Positions 54,625-63,221 are shown, counted from the stretch's first letter. The stretch: DNA of 64,000 nucleotides from Nitrobium sp046350935 (GCA_046350935.1 JAXLZK010000012.1:1-64000); one strand, 5' to 3'. Numbers and translations are program-made. Notes: a model not told the origin generated them from the letters alone.

Positions 54625-54949
54625 CAGCGCGCGACAGCACGGCGCCACTGTGCTACAAACAGTAACGTCATGGTACCGGAAGGCTTTTTCTCGTTCCCAC
54701 CGGCAAAAAAATCTTTTCTTTATAAGGTCTTTCAAAAAAGTCATCGCCTCCATATGGCAGGTCTCCCCGGCCGAAAACAGCTGCTCCCGCGTGCCGTCCT
54801 ACTCCCTCTCCGCCTTCCGATACGAGGAAGTAAGGACGCTAACGGTATGGGGTAGCTGAACAGTATGAAAATAACCCTTCTCTCCTGTAGAATAGCTGGA
54901 GAAGCGTTGGACGATAGGTGCTGCACCCTGCAGAGACAGCGGGGCAGCG

Positions 54950-55250
54950 TTCCCGCCGCACGCACGGCAGAGGGAAGACGCGGCCCTCCTTTTCAGGGAT
55001 CGGCCCTGCCCGCTGCCACCCTACTCCGGGGTGACTGAGCAGTCTTACCGGGAAATGCACTGCACGAAACTTTCGGGATAAATTCTTTCAATACAACCAT
55101 ATTCACTTTCAAACGCTCTTTTTCCCCAATTTCCCCCGAGGGGTGACGTATTATGCAATCCATGCCAATATCTCATTAAATCAGAATGTTTTAACGCTTT
55201 CCGATACTGCAGGCAGCTATACAGAGGCATTTTGCAATACTTTTTCTCTT
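54950..55250. repeat. Conserved control block, copy 2
   Basis: About 301 bases similar to 43829-44125, in the same orientation relative to the flanking sigma-54 sites. It keeps the block beginning TTACCGGGAAATGCA (55045) and the two GTATT/GCATT...TGCAAT motifs (near 55149 and 55228). The distance to the plus-strand promoter is larger here because the MITE-like element lies between. Confidence 0.75.
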
Positions 55251-55543
55251 TTCTTTCACCCCGGATCGCCTCGTAACGAACGCCGAAGACGTCCTGCACT
55301 GACCGGAAGAGAACAGGAATGCGGGGAGACAAACGCTATGCTTTTTCATCATATAATAATGAAGGCGCGGAGGAGGGCAACGGAAGCGGTGAGGAGCGGA
55401 GACAAAAAAAGGGAACTGCCGCAGGGCATGCAGTGCCGGAGGTGCGGCGGTGCTGAATAGGCTGCCGATGGATATCGATTCCGAAGGAAAGCGCGTGCTC
55501 CCGGCAACAATCGGAAGTTCCAGGAACCTTTCCATTCTGAACA

Positions 55544-55775
55544 CTAAGAGCCTATAACAAAATGAACAAAAGCGGCTCCTGGAGTAAGTCCTTCTTCTGT
55601 CATTCCCGCAAGCGGAGCGCGCCGGTCCTCGCTTGTCGGGGATCTCGGGAATCCTTTCGGGGAAGCGATTCCGGACCGATCCCGGACCGGGCCGGGACAA
55701 GAGCTGGAATGACGGCAGGAGCGAGCCGGAATAAAACAAATTCCCTTATACGTTCATTTTGTTAGACGCTCTAAA
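55544..55775. mobile_element. MITE-like element with terminal inverted repeats
   Basis: About 232 bases bounded by inverted repeats of roughly 24 bases with a few mismatches; the inner 13 bases TAACAAAATGAAC / GTTCATTTTGTTA are perfect (55555-55567 and 55752-55764). Inside is a GTCATTCC ... GGAATGAC repeat (55599 to 55713) of the same family as 29919-30031. It has no coding capacity. It separates the conserved block from the DsrE promoter. Confidence 0.65.
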
Positions 55776-55932
55776 GCAGCGGGCAGAGTGCGGAGAGGGT
55801 ACTCCGGAAAGAGGGTCCCCTTAGAAGCCGGCGGGCTGAACAGGTGAACAACGGTGCGTGCGCTCTTCGCTTTATGGAGAAGTGCAGACAGGGACCCTGC
55901 GGGGAACTGCACGTTTCGATTCAATTTCGGCA

Positions 55933-55948
55933 TGGCACGACAATTGCT
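55933..55948 (+). promoter_or_regulatory. Sigma-54 promoter of the DsrE-like gene
   Basis: TGGCACGACAATTGCT, identical to the 16-mer at 44224-44239 and a perfect consensus, followed by a T run, 41 bases upstream of the ATG at 55989. Confidence 0.92.
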
Positions 55949-55988
55949 TTTTAGTCTGATGATAAAGTCACCTTGTCGGGAGGAAAGC

Positions 55989-56408
55989 ATGTGCGAGTCG
56001 GCAGCAGAAACCGGAAAAGAACCGGAAAGCAATCAAAACAGACCTGATATATTCACCGTCCTCTGCACATCGGGCTTTGATCGTGTCCCGAACGTGCGTT
56101 CCGCGCTGATGTTCGCTTCGCTTGCCGCCTCGGCGGACTACCGGACGATCCTCTTCTGCCTGCAGGGCACGGTGGACATCATGGTGAAGGGGGCGATCGA
56201 GAAGAACGAGAAGCCCGAGCCGGGAGCTCCCACCCTCTCCCAGAGGCTTGCCGAAGCCATGGAGCTGGGGGTGGAGATCCAGTGCTGCGCCCAGACGATG
56301 CAGAACAAGGGGCTGACTGAGGAGGACCTGGTGCCCGGGGTGACGGTGGCGGGCGCCATGACCCTGATCGACCTAGCCTCGATGGGGCGGGGAACCCTCT
56401 GTTTTTAG
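55989..56408 (+). CDS. DsrE-family sulfur-relay-like protein
   Basis: A 139-aa protein of the DsrE/DsrF/TusD fold. The core FTVLCTSGFDRVPNVRSALMFASLA and FCLQGTVDIMVKGAI are followed by QCCAQTMQNKGLTEEDLVPG, where a cysteine stands at the place of the persulfide-carrying Cys of TusD/DsrE. The C-terminus VAGAMTLIDLA fits DsrE-like small proteins. Function by family: sulfur transfer or thiol sensing. ATG 55989 follows GGGAGGAAAG. The second OsmC-like copy is next (195 bases), probably co-transcribed. Confidence 0.85.
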   Translation: MCESAAETGKEPESNQNRPDIFTVLCTSGFDRVPNVRSALMFASLAASADYRTILFCLQGTVDIMVKGAIEKNEKPEPGAPTLSQRLAEAMELGVEIQCCAQTMQNKGLTEEDLVPGVTVAGAMTLIDLASMGRGTLCF

Positions 56409-56555
56409 CAGAAGAGCGGAGAGCCGGAACGGAAAGAGGGGAGAGCTGAGGAGAAGCCGGTCATTTTTGCTCACCGGCAGGGTGAAGGGGCAAAAAGGGG
56501 AGAAAAGGAGGAGGCGCAGCGCTTCAGGAGAGCGTGGGTGGCGCGGGTAAACAGG

Positions 56556-57151
56556 GCATCACGGGGCGTGAGGATGCGTACACCATTCACTAAGGAGGAA
56601 GAGATGGCAAAGAGTTCGGCAGCAGCGACTTCGATCAACGATGTAAACCTGGAGGCGTTCAACGCCACGGTAGAGGCGGTCAAGAAGGACCCGAAGAACG
56701 GCGCCACCGCCTGGGCCGTCAAGACCAAGTGGAAGGGCGGCTTCAAGACCGAGGCGAAGCTCAGGGGCTTTTCGATCAGCTTTGACGAGCCCGAGCCGGT
56801 GGGCGGCTCCGACACCACGGTGAGCCCGCACGAGACGGTGCTGGCCTGCTATGGGGCCTGTCTTACGGTGGGGCTTTCCCTGAATTCCGCTCTGAAGGGC
56901 ATCAAGCTCAAGAGCGTCGAGGTGGAGCTGGAGGGGCATATCGACCTGCCCGGCTTCCTCGGGCTGGCAGGCGTAGAGGGACTGAAGGACCTGCCCGGCT
57001 ACCATACCGTGATCGCCACGGTAAAGATCAAGAGCGATGCAAAGAAAGAGGAGATCGAAAAGATATTCGACAGAGTCGTCAAATACTCGCCCGTGGGCCT
57101 TACCCTCTCCAGGCCCGTGGACGTCAAAACACGCCTCGAATACTCCAAGTA
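56556..57151. repeat. Exact 596-bp duplication, copy 2
   Basis: Identical by eye to 44285-44880 and includes the leader hairpin, ribosome site and whole OsmC-like coding sequence up to the second base of the stop codon. Flanks differ, so the copied unit is gene plus leader without the promoter. Confidence 0.9.
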
Positions 57152-57152
57152 A
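56604..57152 (+). CDS. OsmC-family protein, copy 2
   Basis: A 182-aa product with the same sequence as copy 1 at 44333 and the same ribosome site TAAGGAGGAAGAG. Here it stands behind the DsrE-like gene and has no sigma-54 site of its own, so it likely depends on the promoter at 55933. The stop is TAA instead of TAG. The absence of any change suggests a very recent copy or continuing gene conversion. A repeat collapse or duplication in assembly should also be excluded. Confidence 0.88.
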   Translation: MAKSSAAATSINDVNLEAFNATVEAVKKDPKNGATAWAVKTKWKGGFKTEAKLRGFSISFDEPEPVGGSDTTVSPHETVLACYGACLTVGLSLNSALKGIKLKSVEVELEGHIDLPGFLGLAGVEGLKDLPGYHTVIATVKIKSDAKKEEIEKIFDRVVKYSPVGLTLSRPVDVKTRLEYSK

Positions 57153-57627
57153 GGCCTGATCACCGCCGGGCGACCGGCCTCGGGTGAAGAAAAAGGGGCG
57201 GAAAGGGGCAAAAAGGACCTCCCCGTATGCATGGCAGGGCGGGGTCCTGCCCCGCACCCCTTCTCAGGCCTCCTCGCCGGCCTTTATCAGGACGGTTCCG
57301 GAGAGGGAGGGAAGCAGGGCTGCTTTCATGATGCCGGCTGATGCAGGTCCGGCCGTCCGGGATGGGGGGATGCCCGGCAGGCCTGCGATGGGAGTAGCTT
57401 CAAAGGAGCTGTAGTTGTTAATATTAAGGTAAAGGTTTCTTATGGGAAGATACCAGGGGTACGGTGTCGGGTCACGAGCGAATCAGTCGGGTAGCGCAGA
57501 CAGAACGATCTGCTTTACAAGTCCTCCAACGCCACTGTAGCCTCACCTGCCGGCACGCAGCGGTTTCGCAGCGGTTCCATGGTGCACACATTACAAATTG
57601 AGAATGCAAGACAAGAAAGGAGAACCC
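57153..57627. other. Intergenic region upstream of ddl
   Basis: 475 bases with no supportable gene. A G/C hairpin near 57233-57255 may end the OsmC transcript. AT-rich sequence near 57413-57440 could hold the ddl promoter, but I see no convincing -35/-10 pair and no sigma-54 site. Confidence 0.45.
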
Positions 57628-58563
57628 TTGCTGGTAACGGAGAAACGGATAGGCGTCCTTATGGGCGGAACGTCAGCGGAGAGGGAAGTCTCTCTGAAAA
57701 GCGGTATGGCAGTCTACCGCGCATTGGAAAAAAAGGGGTACCGCGTCGCCTCTCTCGATGTCGATCAATCGGTCGCCCGTCTGCTGGAGAAAGAGAAGAT
57801 TGAAGTAGCCTTCCTGGTCCTGCACGGGGGGCACGGCGAAAACGGCGCCATCCAGGGATTTCTCGAACTGATGGGCATCCCCTACACGGGGTCGGGCGTC
57901 CTCGCTTCGGCGCTCGCCATGGATAAGGAAGCGTCGAAAAGAATGTTTCTCGGCAACGGAGTTCCGGTGCCGTCCTTTATCGAAATACGGAAAAGCGCCC
58001 TGAAAGTCCCGTCCCTCACCTCTTCCTCCCTGGGCGCCGGGTTTGCCCTGCCCTGGGTCGTCAAGCCTTCAACCGAGGGCTCAAGCATCGGGGTGAGCAT
58101 TGTCCGGGAGGAGGCAAAGTTGTCTGCGGCCCTCGATCAGGCTTTCGCGTTCGCCGATCGGGTCATGATAGAGCAGTATATAGAGGGGAAGGAGGTCCAG
58201 GTGGGCATCCTCAACGACACCGCCCTCGGGTCGGTGGAGGTGCGGCCGAAAGCTGAATTCTACAGCTACGAGGCCAAATATACGCCCGGGATGACGGAGT
58301 ATATCCTGCCGCCCGAGATAGACCCCGGACTCCTTTCCGAAACGGAACGCATCGCCCTCTCCGCGCACCGGGCACTGGGGTGCAAGGGGGCCACGAGGGT
58401 CGACCTCATTATCGGCAAGAACTCCGACCCGTATGTCCTGGAAGTGAATACGATTCCGGGGATGACGGAGACGAGCCTCCTGCCGAAGATCGCGCAGCTT
58501 TCCGGCCTCGATTTCACGTCGCTCGTTGAAGCCATTCTTCGAGACGCCATCACAAAGCCATAG
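57628..58563 (+). CDS. ddl: D-alanine--D-alanine ligase
   Basis: ATP-grasp enzyme that makes D-Ala-D-Ala for peptidoglycan. The 311-aa protein has the family start RIGVLMGGTSAEREVSLKSG, HGGHGENGAIQGFLE, PYTGSGVLASALAMDK, VVKPSTEGSSIGVS, and the catalytic/metal region LEVNTIPGMTETSLLPK. I choose TTG 57628, which has AAAGGAG about 6 bases upstream; ATG 57604 gives eight more residues but has no ribosome site. It lies 12 bases before the molybdoenzyme gene, an unusual neighbour, so the two may share a transcript without sharing a function. Confidence 0.93.
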   Translation: MLVTEKRIGVLMGGTSAEREVSLKSGMAVYRALEKKGYRVASLDVDQSVARLLEKEKIEVAFLVLHGGHGENGAIQGFLELMGIPYTGSGVLASALAMDKEASKRMFLGNGVPVPSFIEIRKSALKVPSLTSSSLGAGFALPWVVKPSTEGSSIGVSIVREEAKLSAALDQAFAFADRVMIEQYIEGKEVQVGILNDTALGSVEVRPKAEFYSYEAKYTPGMTEYILPPEIDPGLLSETERIALSAHRALGCKGATRVDLIIGKNSDPYVLEVNTIPGMTETSLLPKIAQLSGLDFTSLVEAILRDAITKP

Positions 58564-58575
58564 AGGAGACTACGC

Positions 58576-60912
58576 ATGCCACACAAGAGAGTACACGACA
58601 GCACGGAGGCCGCCAAAGGCCCGCTGAAAAAAAGGGAGAACGATATGGCATCAAAAAACAAACGCGCATTTTCCGTAGAGAATGAAAAGGTGAGGGACAT
58701 CCTCGACAAGGAGCTGGCGCCGCCGTGTACCTCGATGGCCCGCACTCCGCTTCCGACCTGGACGACGCTGAACAGCGAGGTCGTCGAGGGCGTCAAGGCG
58801 ATCAAGACCGCCTGCAGCCACAACTGTTACGACACCTGCGGCGTCATCGCCTATGTGAAGGGGGGAAAGCTGCTCAAGGTCGAAGGAGACCCCGACCATC
58901 CCGTCACCCGCGGGACCCTCTGCGTCAAGACATACACCTATCCGCGCCGCGTCCACAGCGACGAACGCATCAAGTATCCGATGATGAGGACCGGACAGCG
59001 CGGCGAGGGTAAGTTCAAGCGGATCACCTGGGACGAGGCCTTTGACCATATCTGCAAGAAGCTGACCGCGGTCCGCGAGAAATACGGTTCCGAAGCCCTG
59101 GTGGAGTACCTCTACAGCGGCAACCGCGAGTTCCTCGGGAAGAACATTTCCGGGCGTTTTCTGAACCTTTTCGGCGCATCGAAACTGGTAGGAAGCTTCT
59201 GACTACTCTCAGGGTTGTCGGGGGCAACCGCAAGCTTTGGCCGCAACATCTCGATGCAGACCGTCGAGCTCTGGACGAAATACACCGACTTCATGATCAT
59301 CTGGGGATGCAACTACTCGGCTGCCGGGGTGCATCACCTCAGGTATATCCTCGAGGCGAAGGAACGGGGGGTTCCCATGGTGGTCGTCGATCCCTATGTG
59401 ACCGCCGTCGCCTCGAAGGCCGACATCCATCTCCAACTGAGACCCGGCACCGATCCCGCGCTGGCGCTCGGAATGACCAACTATATCATCAATCATAACC
59501 TCCATGACAGGGGGTTCATCGAACGCTATACTTACGGGTTCGAGGAACTGCGGGAAGCAGTGAAAGAGTGGACGCTGGAGCGTACCGCAGCCGTCACCGG
59601 CGTTCCCGCCGAAAAAATCGCCCGTGTTGCGGAGATGTACGCCCGGAACCACTCCACGATCGAGTGCGGGTACGGCCATCAGCGCTACACCAACGGCCAC
59701 CAGGCGCAGCGCGCCATCAGCTGCCTGGCGGCGGTGGCGGGCAAGGTCGGCAAGCTCGGGGCGCACTGCAACTTCATGGAGGTGGGGGCCGCGTATACGG
59801 GCTTCCTCAACTCAGCGAAGCTGCAGAACCCTCCCGGGGCGGACATCAAGAAGACGAGGCTCATCAGCATCAGCCACTTCGGCCCCGCCCTGCGCGCCGC
59901 CTCCGCACCCCCCATCAAGGCGGTCATCAGCTGGCGCGGCGCCATGATCACCCAGCAGCCCGACGTGAACGGCATGCTCGATGCAGTCAAAAACCTGGAC
60001 CTCTATGTCTGCCTTGAGCAGATCATGACCGACGACGCGCGCTGGGCCGACATCGTCCTGCCGGCCTGCACGATGTACGAACAGTGGGGCATCCATCCGA
60101 GCTATCGTCATCAATACCTGCAGATCCAGAAGCCGGTCGTCGAGCCGCAGTACGAAAGCATGCCCGACATCGATTTCTGGTGCGAGCTGGGCCGCCGGAT
60201 GGGCTTCAAGAAATATTTCCCGAAAGAGAAGACCGGCCTCGACTGGATCAAGGAGTTCGTTCCCAAGGACTTCGACATCTCCCAGGCGATCCATCCCAAG
60301 GGCCCGGTGCGGCTGCCGGAGCAGTTCTGTCCGCCCGTACCCCACTGCACCGGGGAATACAAGACCCCCTCGGGGAAAATCGAGCTCTACTCCCTGATGT
60401 ACGAGGAACGCGGCAAGAAGTTCCCGGGAGAGTGGAGCCCCGTTCCTGTCTATTACCCGCCGGTGGAAAGCGCACCGGGAGACCCCAAGAGGGCGAAGAA
60501 ATACCCCTTGCACCTGACTTCCCAGCATCCGCCCTACCGGACGCACTCCCAGTTCTCCACCGTCCCTTATATCTATGAGATCGACGGCCCCCCCTGGGTG
60601 GGGATGAACCCCGCGGACGCCGAAGAACGCGGAATAAAAGAGGGGGACACCGTACGGGTGTTCAATAACCGCGGCGAGGCCCGCTGTGTCGCGCACGTCA
60701 ACAACATGACCCTGAAAGGGGTGATCGAGCTCGATAGCGGGTACTTCGTATACACCGGGGCCAACGCCAACACGCTCATGAGCCCCCGTGCGGCAGGACC
60801 GCGGGATGTCGGGGAAGGCATCATGCACGAATACGACTTCCAGCTTGACGGCCATACCATTCCCTACAACGACTGCCTTGTAGAAATCGAAAAAATCGAG
60901 AGGAGGAAGTAG
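58576..60912 (+). CDS. Molybdopterin oxidoreductase with predicted selenocysteine at an in-frame TGA
   Basis: A 778-aa protein of the DMSO-reductase superfamily when TGA 59200-59202 is read through. The N-terminal 4Fe-4S motif is CSHNCYDTCG with a later Cys in GTLCVK. The predicted Sec is residue 209, in LFGASKLVGSF-Sec-LLSGATASFG, exactly where the family carries its Mo-ligating Cys, Sec or Ser. Downstream are WGCNYSAAGVHH, VVVDPYVTAVASKAD, VLPACTMYEQWG and the C-terminal MopB domain (HLTSQHPPYRTHSQ, GVIELDSGYFVY). Sec is not followed by the His of formate dehydrogenases, so the substrate is open. ATG 58576 (GAGGAG upstream) and ATG 58645 are both possible. The 4Fe-4S subunit gene follows. 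Confidence 0.88.
59200..59231 (+). promoter_or_regulatory. UGA codon and SECIS-like hairpin
   Basis: TGA 59200-59202 is followed 10 bases later by a stem GGTTG (59213-59217) with CAACC (59225-59229), extendable by a U-G and a C-G pair to leave a GGG loop (59220-59222). The first loop G lies 17 bases after the UGA, inside the range known for bacterial SECIS elements, and the hairpin sits in the coding frame as in fdhF-type selenoprotein genes. Confidence 0.75.
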
Positions 60913-60913
60913 G

Positions 60914-61426
60914 ATGGCGGGAGAAAGAGTCCTCTATTTCGATACGGAGCGGTGTGTGGGGTGCCATGCCTGCGAAACGGCATGCAAGATCGAAAACGGC
61001 ATCAGCCCCGGCCCCAAGTGGATCGAGGTGGTCCAGCAGGTCGTCCCCCGCGAGGACGACGGCTGGACCATAAAGTTCATGCCCCTCAACTGCAGGCACT
61101 GCACCAACGCCGGGTGTGTCACCGCCTGCCCGACGGGGGCGGTCGCCAAGCGGCCGGACGGGGTGGTGCTGGTCAACCGCGCGCTCTGCATCGGGTGCGG
61201 CGAATGCCTGCAGGAATGCCCCTTCGGCGCCCCCCAGTTCGGGCCGGGTGGCCTGATGGAGAAGTGCACCCTCTGTTCCCACCGGCCGGCGGGGTCGCCC
61301 ACCGCCTGCGAGCAGCTCTGTCCGGTGGGAGCGATCCGGAGCGGCACGCCGCATGAAGTATCGCTGCACAAGCGCAGCAGGTACCTGATCACGGCGATCG
61401 CCCTTCCGGCGTCTCAAGAACGATGA
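60914..61426 (+). CDS. 4Fe-4S ferredoxin-type electron-transfer subunit
   Basis: A 170-aa protein of the DmsB/HycB type with four clusters' worth of cysteines: CVGCHACETAC, CRHCTNAGCVTACP, CIGCGECLQECPFG and CTLCSHR...CEQLCP. It has no signal peptide or membrane anchor, so the complex is probably cytoplasmic. It begins 1 base after the molybdoenzyme stop and overlaps the FAD-enzyme start by 4 bases. It would carry electrons between the Mo site and the FAD subunit. Confidence 0.95.
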   Translation: MAGERVLYFDTERCVGCHACETACKIENGISPGPKWIEVVQQVVPREDDGWTIKFMPLNCRHCTNAGCVTACPTGAVAKRPDGVVLVNRALCIGCGECLQECPFGAPQFGPGGLMEKCTLCSHRPAGSPTACEQLCPVGAIRSGTPHEVSLHKRSRYLITAIALPASQER

Positions 61427-62715
61427 AAACCGCAAAGAAGAAGGAACAGATACTCATCCTGGGCGCCGGGGCCGCTGGCCTCAGCGCCGCGGATGCGATC
61501 CGGACGGCGAGCCCCGACACCCCGATCACGGTGGTCTCCGGGGAGAAGGGGCGCCCCTATGCGCGGATGGCGCTTCCGTACTACATTTCGGGGAAGATCC
61601 CCCTGGAGGGCATCATGACCCGGGAGGAGAAGGAGCTTTCCCGGCAGGGGATCACCTATATTGCAGGAGATCCTGCCGCCGGGATCGAGATCGACCGGCG
61701 GAGGGTAGTCCTTGCGAGCAACCGGAAGCTGCCCTTCGACAAGCTGCTGATCGCCACCGGTTCGGTCCCCGAATACCCGGAGATGCTGGCGGGGACGGAA
61801 GCGCCGGGCGTCTGCCATCTCTGGACGCTGAAAGACGCCCAGCACATCAAGCGTCTTGCCCACGACGGGAGCTCCGTCGCCGTATGGGGGGCCGGGTTCG
61901 TCTCCTTCATGGCCGCCAAGGCGCTCGCAGGGCACGGCAGGAAGGTCCATCTCATCTGCCGGGCCGACCGCATCCTCAGGCGGGTGCTGGACGAAGAGGC
62001 GGCGGAACTGGTGGACCAGACGCTGTTCGAGAAGGACGTCCTCTGCCTGAAAAATACGAATGTCGATAAGGTGGAAATCGAGAAAGGGGGCAAGAAGCGC
62101 GTCGTCCTGAGCGACGGCAGCGAGCTGATCGTCGATCTCTTCATCATCGCGCTCGGCACGAAGCCGAATATCTCCTTCCTCAAAGGGACCTCCCTCGCGG
62201 GGAAAAAGGGAATCGAGGTGGACGAATACCTCGAGACCCGCGTTCCCGGCATTTACGCTGCAGGCGACGTTGCGGTGGTGTCGGACTGCGTGACCGGCGA
62301 GCGCATCACGCCGGCATTATGGAGCACCGCCGTCATGGAGGGCCGCGGTGCCGGCATCAATATGGCCGGCGCCCGCCGCCGCTGCGATCTCGCCCTGCTG
62401 ATGAACGTCGTGGATTTCGGCGGGTACAGCGCCATCTCGATCGGCCACCCCCTGACGAAAGACGCGGAGGCGGAGGTCTTCCAGTTCACCAGCGAGGCGG
62501 ACCGCTCCTATCGCCGCTTCGTATTCAAGGAGAACCGCCTCATCGGTGCAATCGTCGTCGGCAAGTGTTTCGATGCCGGCTATTTCCCCATGCTCATCCG
62601 GCGCAGGGTCGAGCTGACCCGGGACCAGAAGGATGCGCTGCTCCGCCAGCCCTGGGATATGGCGTCACTTCTTATGAGCCTGCCTTCCCTGATGCAGGCA
62701 AAGGACCTTGTATGA
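61423..62715 (+). CDS. FAD-dependent NAD(P)H oxidoreductase
   Basis: A 430-aa pyridine-nucleotide-disulfide-type flavoprotein. FAD-binding ILILGAGAAGLSAADAI (residues 10-26), FDKLLIATGSVPEY, an NAD(P)-binding domain VAVWGAGFVSFMAAKAL and the second FAD site GIYAAGDVAVV are present. There is no redox CxxC, so it resembles NirB/rubredoxin-reductase-type enzymes rather than disulfide reductases. It overlaps the neighbouring ferredoxin genes at both ends (61423-61426; 62712-62715), so it is part of one complex with the selenoenzyme. Confidence 0.93.
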   Translation: MKTAKKKEQILILGAGAAGLSAADAIRTASPDTPITVVSGEKGRPYARMALPYYISGKIPLEGIMTREEKELSRQGITYIAGDPAAGIEIDRRRVVLASNRKLPFDKLLIATGSVPEYPEMLAGTEAPGVCHLWTLKDAQHIKRLAHDGSSVAVWGAGFVSFMAAKALAGHGRKVHLICRADRILRRVLDEEAAELVDQTLFEKDVLCLKNTNVDKVEIEKGGKKRVVLSDGSELIVDLFIIALGTKPNISFLKGTSLAGKKGIEVDEYLETRVPGIYAAGDVAVVSDCVTGERITPALWSTAVMEGRGAGINMAGARRRCDLALLMNVVDFGGYSAISIGHPLTKDAEAEVFQFTSEADRSYRRFVFKENRLIGAIVVGKCFDAGYFPMLIRRRVELTRDQKDALLRQPWDMASLLMSLPSLMQAKDLV

Positions 62716-63221
62716 TCTCTTTCAATGAGAAACGGTGTGTAGGATGCTATGCCTGCCAGGTCGTCTGCAAAATGGAGAAAGGCTTCCCGGTCGGCGTGTT
62801 CGGTATCACAGTGCATAAGGGAGAAGAGGTCGACGAGAACGGGGCGTTTCGCCCTGTTTTCCGCACCTCGCTCTGCCGCCACTGCACCGAGGCGCAATGC
62901 GTCAGGGTCTGTCCGGTCAGGGCGATTACCCGGGACCAGTACGGGATGGTGGTCGGCGCTCCTGAAAAATGCATCGGGTGCAGGCTCTGTCTGCTGGTCT
63001 GCCCCCGCTCCGTGCCGGACTTCTCCGGTGCGCAGCAGGTCTCCAAATGCAACGGATGCGTCGAGCGTCTGGAGGTGGGCCTGCAGCCAAGATGCGTCGC
63101 AAGCTGCCCGACCGGGGCACTGGAATCGGTCACCCGCCAGGGGCTCTCCGAACAGAAGCGCAGGGGGTACCTTGAAAAGAGGTGGGAGCGCAGGCAGGGC
63201 TCCGGATCCCCCTCCCGGTAG
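62712..63221 (+). CDS. Second 4Fe-4S ferredoxin-type subunit
   Basis: A 169-aa protein with four sets of cluster cysteines: CVGCYACQVVC, CRHCTEAQCVRVCP, CIGCRLCLLVCP and CNGCVERL...CVASCP. It is paralogous to the subunit at 60914. The basic C-terminal tail (KRRGYLEKRWERR) is distinct. ATG 62712 overlaps the previous TGA (ATGA). It could link the FAD subunit to another donor or acceptor, such as free ferredoxin. Confidence 0.93.
   Translation: MISFNEKRCVGCYACQVVCKMEKGFPVGVFGITVHKGEEVDENGAFRPVFRTSLCRHCTEAQCVRVCPVRAITRDQYGMVVGAPEKCIGCRLCLLVCPRSVPDFSGAQQVSKCNGCVERLEVGLQPRCVASCPTGALESVTRQGLSEQKRRGYLEKRWERRQGSGSPSR

Larger units (their letters stand above)
54507..55988. other. Large divergent control region between AMP-ligase and DsrE-like genes
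   Basis: 1482 bases without a supportable gene. It contains, in order, the sigma-54 site of the AMP-ligase operon (54609-54624), the second copy of the conserved control block (54950-55250), a MITE-like element (55544-55775), and the sigma-54 site of the DsrE-like gene (55933-55948). Short open frames in the region have no ribosome sites or resemblance. Confidence 0.7.

Noticed and set aside
57153..57627. Molybdenum-cofactor riboswitch upstream of ddl and the molybdoenzyme
   Set aside because: The G/C hairpins present do not show the known Moco motif pattern.
58576..59202. Pseudogene caused by a nonsense TGA
   Set aside because: The TGA is at the Mo-ligand column, a SECIS-like hairpin follows, and the downstream part is intact and tightly coupled to partner genes.
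58576..60912. Classical formate dehydrogenase H-type enzyme
   Set aside because: The predicted Sec is not followed by His and the surrounding motif differs from the formate dehydrogenase active site; only the wider superfamily is supported.
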